Assembly: GCF_009183415.1 (NCBI RefSeq)
Contig: NZ_WEHU01000001.1
Coordinates: 124,001 to 188,000 of the forward strand
Origin: Bacillus sp. B1-b2
GTDB lineage: Bacteria > Bacillota > Bacilli > Bacillales > Cytobacillaceae
Direction: 5' to 3'
DNA length: 64,000 bases
Part shown: piece by piece, positions 17,716 to 24,919 of the stretch
How the letters are laid out: each line of letters starts with the position of its first letter
Numbering within the stretch: the first letter of the stretch is position 1
Translations under genes and position numbers: made by a program
Notes under the pieces: model-generated
What the model saw: only the letters and a program-made list of their open reading frames with translations
What the model was told of the DNA's origin: nothing
Database searches by the model: none

Positions 17716-18375
17716 ATGAAGTATAAACTGGAATATAAGTATAAATTAAACAAAGCAAAAGAAAGTACTTATTTTACATCTGATTGGTTACAAGCTGATA
17801 TAGCTATTTTGGTTGGCGATGATTTGGAAAAAAGAAATATAGGAACAGACATTAATTATTATGATGAAAAAGGTGTTAGTTGGAGCTTAAAAGAGCTTAA
17901 GAAACTGAATGAAGAAATAGAAGAAGAACCTCATGATTTTACGATTTATTTTGATGGAGGCTATCATAAAGAAACAAAAACTGCTGGAATAGGTGTTGTC
18001 CTTTTCTTTAATCAAGGAAAAAAGAAATATCGAATTCGAGCTAATGAATTATTTCATGATATAATTTCGAACAATGAAGCAGAGTATGCTGCTTTGTACC
18101 ATGCATTAAACTTATTAGAAGAGTTAAATGTTCGCGGAATAACTTGTGAAGTAAAGGGAGATTCACAAGTGGTGCTAAAGCAATTAGAAGGCGAATGGCC
18201 CTGCTATGAAGAAGATTTGAATAGATGGTTAGATCGTATGGAAGAAAAAATTAAAGCATTGAAATTAAACATGGTTTATACAGCGATTGGAAGGAACGAT
18301 AATAAAGAAGCTGATAAGCTTGCTACACAAGCTCTCGAAGGAAAAAGAATGTATAGTAAAATGCAACTAATATAG
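17716..18375 (+). CDS. ypeP: RNase H-fold protein with N-terminal extension (YpeP-type)
   Basis: A 219-residue protein: about 70 residues of N-terminal domain (YFTSDWLQADIAILVGDDLE ... SWSLKELKKLNEE), then a reverse-transcriptase-like RNase H domain. That domain has D80 in TIYFDGGYH, the E in NNEAEYAAL (near 125), D in VKGDSQVV (near 152), and EADKLATQAL near the end. Activity is plausible but unproven for this family. ATG 17716 is preferred to the upstream TTG because GAGGAG is about 10 bases before it. It is followed after 25 bases by ypeQ, probably an operon. Confidence 0.9.
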   Translation: MKYKLEYKYKLNKAKESTYFTSDWLQADIAILVGDDLEKRNIGTDINYYDEKGVSWSLKELKKLNEEIEEEPHDFTIYFDGGYHKETKTAGIGVVLFFNQGKKKYRIRANELFHDIISNNEAEYAALYHALNLLEELNVRGITCEVKGDSQVVLKQLEGEWPCYEEDLNRWLDRMEEKIKALKLNMVYTAIGRNDNKEADKLATQALEGKRMYSKMQLI

Positions 18376-18400
18376 TTTGTATGGTAAGGGGGAGGTCGGT

Positions 18401-18598
18401 TTGGAAAGAAAAAAGCTAATTCATGAAGCAGATGAATTAATGAAGGACTACTGTAATGACTGTTTCTTATATAAACAAAATAAAGAAGATATTGGTAAAA
18501 GAAATGCACATCGTTTTTGCATTTCTCAGTGTACTGTGGGAATTAAGTTAAGAGAATATGGTGAACGATTAACTGGAACCTATAAAGAAAAGAAATAA
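18401..18598 (+). CDS. ypeQ: YpeQ-like small zinc-finger protein
   Basis: A 65-residue protein from TTG 18401, chosen because GGGGGAGG (18388-18395) is correctly spaced. Conserved residues are a DYCNDCFL pair, then RNAHRFCISQCTVGIKL. These four Cys with a His suggest a zinc-binding module, as annotated for YpeQ relatives (DUF2602-type). Function is unknown. It lies 25 bases after ypeP and before the cspD terminator, the same order as B. subtilis. Confidence 0.85.
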   Translation: MERKKLIHEADELMKDYCNDCFLYKQNKEDIGKRNAHRFCISQCTVGIKLREYGERLTGTYKEKK

Positions 18599-18611
18599 TG
18601 ACAAAAAATAA

Positions 18612-18650
18612 AAGAGAATCTTTCTAGACGAAGCTAGAAAGATTCTCTGA
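18612..18650 (-). terminator. Terminator of cspD (minus strand)
   Basis: AGAGAATCTTTCTAG and CTAGAAAGATTCTCT form a 15-bp stem. Read on the minus strand it is followed by TTTTATTTTTTG, so it mainly serves cspD, and may also stop ypeQ transcripts. Confidence 0.85.
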
Positions 18651-18667
18651 ACATTAGTAAGTATATA

Positions 18668-18868
18668 TTATAGCTTTACAACATTAGCTGCTTGAGGTCC
18701 ACGATTTCCTTCAACGATTTCGAAAGAAACTTCTTGACCTTCTTCTAATGACTTGAAGCCATCACCTTGAATAGCAGTGAAATGTACGAATACATCGTCT
18801 CCACCTTCTACTTCAATAAATCCAAAGCCTTTTTCGTTATTAAACCATTTTACTTTACCGTTTTGCAT
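18668..18868 (-). CDS. cspD: Cold-shock protein CspD
   Basis: A 66-residue OB-fold RNA chaperone. RNP1 KGFGFI and RNP2 VFVHF are present, with the standard [20 protein letters not shown] start and GPQAANV end. It binds single-stranded RNA and prevents secondary structure after cold shock and in stationary phase. AGGAGGATATATAAT gives a strong ribosome site. The promoter lies about 120 bases upstream, leaving a long 5' leader typical of csp genes. Confidence 0.97.
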   Translation of the reverse strand: MQNGKVKWFNNEKGFGFIEVEGGDDVFVHFTAIQGDGFKSLEEGQEVSFEIVEGNRGPQAANVVKL

Positions 18869-18986
18869 ATTATATATCCTCCTAAACCTTTCAAGACACA
18901 GCTAACGTGCCTCTAAAATAAATATTCTCATAGAACAAAATAATAATAGAAAGTAATTATTCTGAATTTTGTTAAATGATGTCTAT

Positions 18987-19015
18987 AATATACACGATAA
19001 CCCCAATAGAGTCAA
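18987..19015 (-). promoter_or_regulatory. SigA-type promoter and long 5' leader of cspD
   Basis: On the minus strand, TTGACT (19015-19010) and TATATT (18992-18987) are separated by exactly 17 bp. The start would be near 18980, giving a leader of about 112 nt. Such leaders carry the cold-responsive structure in other csp mRNAs. Confidence 0.75.
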
Positions 19016-19148
19016 GGTTTCAACTCCGTTTTTCAAGAAAAAAATCATCACTTATAAACCGTTTTCATAGATTGATTGTATTTTAGAAAGCGCATTTATT
19101 ACTTACATAAAAGATTGTATAACTTGGAGGGTATAATAATATCCTCAG

Positions 19149-19353
19149 CTTGTAGAAAAAGTAATTTAGAAAGATGAAATAGAATTTTTATCCAGATGAT
19201 TGTAGTGGAAGGGGTAGACTCCTGTGGGATCAGCGCGAGCCCCACGGAAAGCGAACCCCTGTAACGGAAATCATCCCCTTATTCAGCAGTGTGTTTAAAT
19301 ATACAACTTTGTATTCTCCCTTACTCCATAGAGGGGTTTCTCGACAGCCTGAG
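19149..19353 (+). repeat. Dispersed intergenic repeat, copy 2 (short form)
   Basis: About 205 bases co-linear with 15710-15961, with roughly 45-50 bases missing from the hairpin loop: GTGGGATCAGCGCGAGCCCCAC is compact here. The flanking blocks CCTGTAACGGAAATCATCCC, CAGTGTGTTTAAATATACAAC and TTCTCGACAGCCTGAG are retained. Unlike copy 1 it is not followed by a terminator. It lies upstream of the 94-aa gene at 19463. Confidence 0.85.
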
Positions 19354-19462
19354 GATATAATAATATCCTTCCAATAAGATATTTCATAAAAAGGTTCAAA
19401 GAAACATACTTATTAGATAGAAATGAACCGCTTTATAGTGACGAAAATAAGAGGGTGGCTAA

Positions 19463-19747
19463 ATGTATCGATTTTCGATTGAAAGTGAAAATTGGATCTT
19501 ACGCTTTACACCAAATGTTATGTTAGAGGATGGAAGTAAACAGGCAATTGTGAAAAGCATTCTACAATTAGGAAAAGAGCTATCAACCTTTAAACACGGT
19601 GAACCATTTGTTATCTTAGTAAAAAGTATTGGATTAATTGTATTTAATGTAGAAAAAATTCCATCACTTATATTAACCGTTTCTAATATTATTGAAAAAG
19701 AAAGATGGTATATACAAAAAGAAAATAAAATTACTAAATATTTCTAA
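19463..19747 (+). CDS. Hypothetical protein, 94 aa
   Basis: I do not recognise this family. The product is 94 residues, beginning MYRFSIESENWILRFTPNVM, with a central hydrophobic segment (EPFVILVKSIGLIVFNVEKI) that is probably buried beta/alpha rather than transmembrane. The C-terminus is a basic helix. GAGGGTGG precedes the ATG by about 8 bases. It is alone between repeat copy 2 and a gap. Codon use looks like that of the neighbours. Confidence 0.6.
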   Translation: MYRFSIESENWILRFTPNVMLEDGSKQAIVKSILQLGKELSTFKHGEPFVILVKSIGLIVFNVEKIPSLILTVSNIIEKERWYIQKENKITKYF

Positions 19748-20050
19748 GCTTATGACCAAAAGCTAGTCAAATTGTATGAAGGATAGTGAAGTGGGAAGTG
19801 GAGTTCACTTAATAAGCTAAAAAGAGAAGAATTATCAACTATTATTTCCTTTTTTAAGGAAAAGCAAGTAAATGAAAATATTTTGTGAAATGTACTAATG
19901 AAAAAATATAAAAAAGATCTCTATAAATCATTGAAAAATAGAAGAAAATGTGTTTTTATTAACATGATTATAAATTTAGCCGAGTAATATTAATTGAAGA
20001 TCAAAGGATCGGTTAAAAATAAAACTATATAAAAGGGAAGATTTTTTAAA
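19748..20050. other. Intergenic region, no supported gene
   Basis: About 300 A+T-rich bases. There is a possible weak hairpin CCTTTTTTAAGG near 19847. No ORF with a ribosome site, and no clear terminator for the upstream gene. AAAAGGGAAG near 20031-20040 is the ribosome site of the next gene. Confidence 0.45.
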
Positions 20051-20350
20051 ATGATCGAAACCATTGTAAAGCCCAGTCAAAGTCCGTATTATGAAATTTC
20101 CAGAGAAGATCAAGTGATTCTTAGTAGTTTTGAAGGAGTAATAGATGAGATCTTTGTTCCAGAGAAGTCTTATTTCTATGAATGGGAACCAATTATGACA
20201 ATTAGAACAAAGCATGGAGAACTTATAGAATTTAGTGTTCCTTTTAGTGGTTCAGTTGTATCAATGTTGGTAAAACCTGGTGAAAGTATTTCTATTAATA
20301 CGAGGTTGGTTTCTTTACAGGATGATTTATTAGTTACTGGTTGTGATTGA
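20051..20350 (+). CDS. Barrel-sandwich (biotinyl/lipoyl-like) small protein
   Basis: A 99-residue, all-beta protein. SSFEGVIDEIFVPEKSYFYE ... PIMTIRTKHG and, as a second half, FSVPFSGSVVSMLVKPGESI ... RLVSL look like the two halves of a barrel-sandwich hybrid, as in biotinyl domains and membrane-fusion proteins. The modifiable Lys motif (EAMKM or DKA-type) is missing, so it is probably not biotinylated or lipoylated. Its stop overlaps the possible GTG start of the exporter gene downstream. An accessory role for that exporter is an inference from this coupling. Confidence 0.65.
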   Translation: MIETIVKPSQSPYYEISREDQVILSSFEGVIDEIFVPEKSYFYEWEPIMTIRTKHGELIEFSVPFSGSVVSMLVKPGESISINTRLVSLQDDLLVTGCD

Positions 20351-20351
20351 T

Positions 20352-21329
20352 ATGCAGCAGTATCTGCATAACATCAAAAAATATAAAATAGGTTATCGAA
20401 CAGTGAAAACGGCTGTAGCAGTATGTATTGGTATTACTGCTGCACAGTTTTTTCGGTTAGATTTTTTTGTTTCTTCAGCCATTATTACCATTTTATGTGT
20501 ACAAAATTCTAAGAAAAAATCAATTCATAGTGCCATATCACGTTTTGTCGCTTGTATGCTAGCGATTCCTTTTTCCTATCTTTTTTTTGAAGTGATAGGG
20601 TATAATCCTATCTCTATTGGATTGTTATTGCTATTATTTATTCCAACAACTGTGTTATTAAAGGTTAACGAAGGTGTCGTAACAAGCACAGTTATCATTC
20701 TGCATATCTATTCAACTAGTTCTTTAACATGGCCCGTAGTCTGGAATGAATTAGGCTTAATTGTAATTGGGATTGGAGCAGCACTTCTTGTAAATAGCTA
20801 TATGCCAAGCTTAGATAAAGAAATGAAGCATCATCAAAAGAAAATTGAAGGATATTTTCAAGAATTATTAATGGATATGGTTTATATCCTTCGAACAGAA
20901 GAAATGAAAGAAGACTATGGTAGCAAATTAAAGAGAACAGCAAAAGAAGTTCAGTTTGCCAAAACACTAGCATTCAGAGATGTTGAAAACCATTTTATTC
21001 GAAAAGAAAATTATTATTATAAATATTTTACGATTAGAGAAAAGCAACTAGAGATTATTTCTAGATTGTTTGATGAAATGGTTCATGTGCATGGCTTAGA
21101 TAATCAAAAGAAATTGGTGGCTGATTTTCTAGAGGAATTGTCTTTATGTGTTCACTCAGGAAACACTGCTATGTTGTTTTTGAATAAATTGCAAAATCTA
21201 GAGAATACAATCAAGCAAGAGTCATTACCTACTAATTGGAATGCCTTTGAAGAGCAAGCTCATATTTATTATGTTATAAAAGAGATAGAGCAGTACTTAA
21301 GAATTAAGAAATCGTTAAAAGTGGCATAA
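20352..21329 (+). CDS. Aromatic acid exporter-like (ArAE/FUSC) membrane protein
   Basis: A 325-residue integral membrane protein of the ArAE_1 family (B. subtilis YqjA-type). The N-terminal half has about five hydrophobic helices (TVKTAVAVCIGITAAQFF, FFVSSAIITILCVQ, VACMLAIPFSYLFFEVIGY, ISIGLLLLLFIPTTVLL, WNELGLIVIGIGAALLVNSY). The C-terminal half is a soluble helical domain rich in charged residues (about 160-325). Relatives export aromatic acids or related anions; the substrate here is unknown. The start is ATG 20352, or GTG 20343 overlapping the upstream gene. Either way, translation is coupled to the barrel-sandwich gene. Confidence 0.85.
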   Translation: MQQYLHNIKKYKIGYRTVKTAVAVCIGITAAQFFRLDFFVSSAIITILCVQNSKKKSIHSAISRFVACMLAIPFSYLFFEVIGYNPISIGLLLLLFIPTTVLLKVNEGVVTSTVIILHIYSTSSLTWPVVWNELGLIVIGIGAALLVNSYMPSLDKEMKHHQKKIEGYFQELLMDMVYILRTEEMKEDYGSKLKRTAKEVQFAKTLAFRDVENHFIRKENYYYKYFTIREKQLEIISRLFDEMVHVHGLDNQKKLVADFLEELSLCVHSGNTAMLFLNKLQNLENTIKQESLPTNWNAFEEQAHIYYVIKEIEQYLRIKKSLKVA

Positions 21330-21340
21330 CACTCCGACTT

Positions 21341-21388
21341 ACGAAGGTGACTGAACGAAAAATGGACAGCCACCTTCGTTTTATTTTT
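21341..21388 (+). terminator. Rho-independent terminator after the ArAE gene
   Basis: ACGAAGGTG (21341-21349) pairs with CACCTTCGT (21371-21379) and is followed by TTTATTTTT. Confidence 0.8.
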
Positions 21389-21504
21389 CCTTCTAGACTT
21401 ATATTCCCCTTACAAGTTTTCTATACATTTCAATAAATTCCTATTATAATGGTTATTTGAAAAAGAATAAGTAGAACAAAAAAATGAAAATATAGGTGAT
21501 ATAG

Positions 21505-23652
21505 ATGAAATTGATATTAGCTGAAAAACCGTCTGTATCCAAAAATATTGCAGATGCATTGAAAATAAGAGAACGTCAAGATGGCTATTATGAAGGAAAT
21601 GGTTATATTGTAACTTGGGCATTTGGTCATCTTCTTCAATTAAAAGACGCAAAAGAATATGATGAAAAGATGCAAAAATGGAAGATGGATAACTTTCCAT
21701 TTATACCAGAAAAATTTCAATATAAAGTAAAAAGCGACCCGAAAAATAGAGATAAACCAGATAGAGGAGCTGAGAAACAATTAAAAATTATCCATCGTTT
21801 AATGAAGAGAAAAGACGTGGATACCATTATTTCTGCTTGTGATTTTGATCGTGAGGGACAACTTATAGGTGATAGTATTATCTATAATTTACGAACAGAG
21901 AAGGCTGTCTATCGTTTACTACTAAATGAATGGACACCTACAGAAGTGATTAATGGTCTAAAACATGTAAGACTTAATCAAGAATTGCGCCCACTGCAAG
22001 ATGCAGGGGTTAGTAGACAATGGGCGGATTGGCTGATTGGAATTAATTTAACCTCAGTGGCAACACTCAAATACCAAAAAGGTAGTGGGAAAGCACTGAA
22101 CATTGGGCGTGTTTTGCTGCCGACATTAAAAATAATATATGATAGAGACGAAGAAATTAAACATTTTGTTCCTGAAACGTACTATAAATTACAAGCAAGC
22201 TTTCTTACTCAAAATGGGGAAACTTATTCTGGAATGTATGTAGAGGAAAAGGAAGAAAAATTTAAAGATGAAGCTTATTTAAATGATCTAAAAGAAAAAT
22301 TAGTTGGTCATACTGCAAAGATTACGGATAAAAAGGTTCAAAAAAAGAAAGAATATCCTCCTTTTCTTTTCAATCTTTCTAACCTACAAGGGTATATTAC
22401 AAGTAAGTATAAAGGCTGGACAGCAGATAAGGTATTAAAGGTTGCTCAAAGTTTATATGAAAAAAAATATATTACCTATCCAAGGACCGCCAGTATTGCT
22501 TTAGAGGAGAGTTTAATCTCTAAGACGGAAAAAGTTGTTAATCTCTTGTCTTCTACTGTCCCATTTAAAGAAGAAATTAAATTTTTTTCCTCCAAAAGAG
22601 TGTTTGATAACAAGAAGGTAGAAAGTCATAGTGCTATTATACCTACATATGTTATTCCAAAGAAATTAACACAAGATGAAAAACAGGTGTATGATGCTAT
22701 AAAAAATCGTCTACTGATGCAATTCATGCCCATCGCAGAATATGAAGAAACGAAACTAGAAACAATTATTCTTTTTGAAGGGGAAAATTACTTATTTACT
22801 ACAAAGGGAAAAGTACAATTAATAGAGGGCTGGAAGAAAATAGAGAATGTTCAATCCAAAGATGTTTTGCTACCAGAAGTTTCCTTACATGAAGAAGTGT
22901 ACAGTAAGCAATTAGAAGTAACATCTCATACTACTCAACCTCCAAAAGAGCATACTGAGAAAACATTATTACGACTTATGGAAACATGTGGGAAAAATAT
23001 GGAGTTAGATAATGAAGAAGATGTTATATCCATTTTAAGTGGATTTAGTATCGGAACACCAGCAACCAGAGCAGAAACAATTAAGAAATTAAAAGATATT
23101 GGTTATATTGAAGCACAAAATAAGAACTTAGTTTGTACAGAACTAGGGAAAAAATTAGTGCAAACCTTTCCTATTAAGGACTTATTTAACTTAGAATTTA
23201 CTGGTCGTTTAGAAAAGGCGCTTTTTGATATGGAAAAAGGAAACTTTACGAAGCAAGAATTTATGAATATCATCTTTGATTTTACAACAAAGTCTGTGCA
23301 GACCATTAAACAAGAGCAAGAGGTTATTATTCAAGAGGTTGTAAGAGAAAGAAAAACTACTGAAGTTTTAGGTAAGTGTCCCCTTTGTGGTCATGCGGTT
23401 GTAGAAGGCTTGAAGGGATTTGGCTGCAGTAACTGGAAAAACGGTTGTAACTATGTGATCTGGAAAAATGATAAATTTTTAGCTACGATGAAAAAGAAGC
23501 CTACCAAAACAATGGTAAAAGCATTATTGAAAAATGGAAAAGCTAGTGTAAAAGGTTTAGTTAGTAAGAAAGGTAATAAGTTTGATGCTATGTTAACTTA
23601 TGAAAAAAATAAGGAAAATGATTATTTTAGTTGGAAAATGGAATTTAACTGA
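21505..23652 (+). CDS. topB: DNA topoisomerase III
   Basis: A type IA topoisomerase of 715 residues that decatenates and relaxes DNA through a transient 5'-phosphotyrosine. The TOPRIM domain has E7 (ILAEKPSVSKNIA) and D113/D115/E117 (CDFDREGQ). The catalytic tyrosine is Y325 in KYITYPRTAS. A C-terminal four-Cys zinc ribbon runs from about 625 to 648 (CPLCG ... GCSNWKNGC). Length is close to B. subtilis TopB. The gene looks monocistronic and intact. Confidence 0.96.
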   Translation: MKLILAEKPSVSKNIADALKIRERQDGYYEGNGYIVTWAFGHLLQLKDAKEYDEKMQKWKMDNFPFIPEKFQYKVKSDPKNRDKPDRGAEKQLKIIHRLMKRKDVDTIISACDFDREGQLIGDSIIYNLRTEKAVYRLLLNEWTPTEVINGLKHVRLNQELRPLQDAGVSRQWADWLIGINLTSVATLKYQKGSGKALNIGRVLLPTLKIIYDRDEEIKHFVPETYYKLQASFLTQNGETYSGMYVEEKEEKFKDEAYLNDLKEKLVGHTAKITDKKVQKKKEYPPFLFNLSNLQGYITSKYKGWTADKVLKVAQSLYEKKYITYPRTASIALEESLISKTEKVVNLLSSTVPFKEEIKFFSSKRVFDNKKVESHSAIIPTYVIPKKLTQDEKQVYDAIKNRLLMQFMPIAEYEETKLETIILFEGENYLFTTKGKVQLIEGWKKIENVQSKDVLLPEVSLHEEVYSKQLEVTSHTTQPPKEHTEKTLLRLMETCGKNMELDNEEDVISILSGFSIGTPATRAETIKKLKDIGYIEAQNKNLVCTELGKKLVQTFPIKDLFNLEFTGRLEKALFDMEKGNFTKQEFMNIIFDFTTKSVQTIKQEQEVIIQEVVRERKTTEVLGKCPLCGHAVVEGLKGFGCSNWKNGCNYVIWKNDKFLATMKKKPTKTMVKALLKNGKASVKGLVSKKGNKFDAMLTYEKNKENDYFSWKMEFN

Positions 23653-23861
23653 TTATATGCTAAAATGAAAGAATAACTATTAAAAATAACAGTAAGCATA
23701 TAATGAGCTAGATAAATGAAAAGTCTTGTTTCCTTATTTTTATTATAGTAAAATGCTTTATGGCAATTATTTCATTTTTTATCACAAAAGAATGAAAATC
23801 TATCATTTATCTACTCTTATGAGGAAAGAATAGAGAGAAAATCCGAAAAGGAGGGGTTGGA

Positions 23862-24287
23862 TTGCCGACACCAAGTATGGAAGATTATATAGAACGTATT
23901 TACAACCTAATTGAAGATAAAGGATATGCACGTGTTTCAGATATTGCAGAAAGTTTATCTGTTCATCCCTCCTCAGTAACAAAAATGGTCCAAAAATTAG
24001 ACAAAGATGAATACCTTGTTTATGAAAAATATAGAGGGTTAATCTTAACTCCGAAAGGAAAAAAAATCGGTAAGCGTCTAGTTTATCGCCATGAGCTTTT
24101 AGAGCAGCTATTAAGGCTAATTGGGGTAAAGGAAGAAAATATCTACAATGATGTAGAAGGAATAGAACATCATTTAAGCTGGGATTCTATAGACAGAATT
24201 GGAGATTTAGTTCAATTTTTTGAAGAGAACCCAGAACTTCCAAAGAAATTAAAATTAATTCAGCAAAAAAATGATACAGTAGATTAA
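23862..24287 (+). CDS. mntR: MntR manganese-responsive regulator
   Basis: A DtxR/MntR-type repressor of 141 residues that senses Mn(II) and controls manganese uptake and efflux genes. The N-terminal winged helix ([20 protein letters not shown]) is standard. All B. subtilis metal ligands are in register: D8, E11, H77, E99, E102, H103. Translation begins at TTG 23862 with AAAAGGAGGGG upstream. The C-terminal SH3-like domain of longer DtxR proteins is absent, as in MntR. It is monocistronic. Confidence 0.97.
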   Translation: MPTPSMEDYIERIYNLIEDKGYARVSDIAESLSVHPSSVTKMVQKLDKDEYLVYEKYRGLILTPKGKKIGKRLVYRHELLEQLLRLIGVKEENIYNDVEGIEHHLSWDSIDRIGDLVQFFEENPELPKKLKLIQQKNDTVD

Positions 24288-24394
24288 TGTAAATAGGGTT
24301 CTTTTCAAATGTTATACACTGAAATTGTATCATTTGAGTGCAGATCATTTGTAAAAAAACCCTCATCCTTCTTATTTTATTTCTTTAATGAAAC

Positions 24395-24607
24395 TTAATT
24401 ATAAATCGTGGGTAAGCTCTCGAAAGTATCAATGATAGCTAGTGAGATTCCTTCTTGATCAATATTTTCCTCCACTTGTACTCCTTCGATCATTCCTGTT
24501 TGAATCTCCATTATTGCTTTTCTATAAGAAATAACTCTTCCATTAGATGTTTTCAAACTAATAATATCTCCTGAAATATTTCTTTCAACAGCAACAATTT
24601 GTTCCAT
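24395..24607 (-). CDS. DUF3892-type small protein
   Basis: A 70-residue protein with the pattern VAVERNISGDIISLKTSNGR, then AIMEIQTGMIEGVQVEENID, as in the DUF3892 family: small beta proteins of unknown function, often with an NG-x-I-x2-L and a G-x-I-x-G-V motif. AAGGAGACTTTTAA precedes the ATG. Convergent with mntR. No partner is evident. Confidence 0.75.
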   Translation of the reverse strand: MEQIVAVERNISGDIISLKTSNGRVISYRKAIMEIQTGMIEGVQVEENIDQEGISLAIIDTFESLPTIYN

Positions 24608-24847
24608 TTAAAAGTCTCCTTTTTATTATTCCTATATTTAATTATAAATTAGTATCTACCAAAAGAAGCTATATCATCCGTTTGAAAATATGCTGAAAAT
24701 AGGTCGGAAATGTTTTAAAAAGACAGCATTGAATTTCTAAGAGTCTTAAAAGTCATTATAAACAAGCTTAGAATGCTGTTTAAGAAGATTGTGTGAAAAG
24801 CATTGTGATCATTTTGGTAAGTGTTATATTAGAATGGTGCGTAAATA

Positions 24848-24892
24848 TGTGAATTTAATCACAAAATGAATGACTGGCAAATTAATTATAAT
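24848..24892 (+). promoter_or_regulatory. Fnr-type box at a class II promoter
   Basis: A perfect palindrome, TGTGA-ATTTAA-TCACA (24848-24863), equals the Fnr/CRP-family consensus. A perfect TATAAT follows at 24887-24892 with no SigA -35. If transcription starts near 24898, the box is centred about 42 bases upstream, the class II activator position. An alternative SigA pair, TTGTGA (24803) and TATATT (24825), lies upstream, and the box would then lie downstream of that start. Activator identity is inferred. Confidence 0.7.
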
Positions 24893-24919
24893 TTCTGAAA
24901 GTATGGAGTGGATAGGAAG

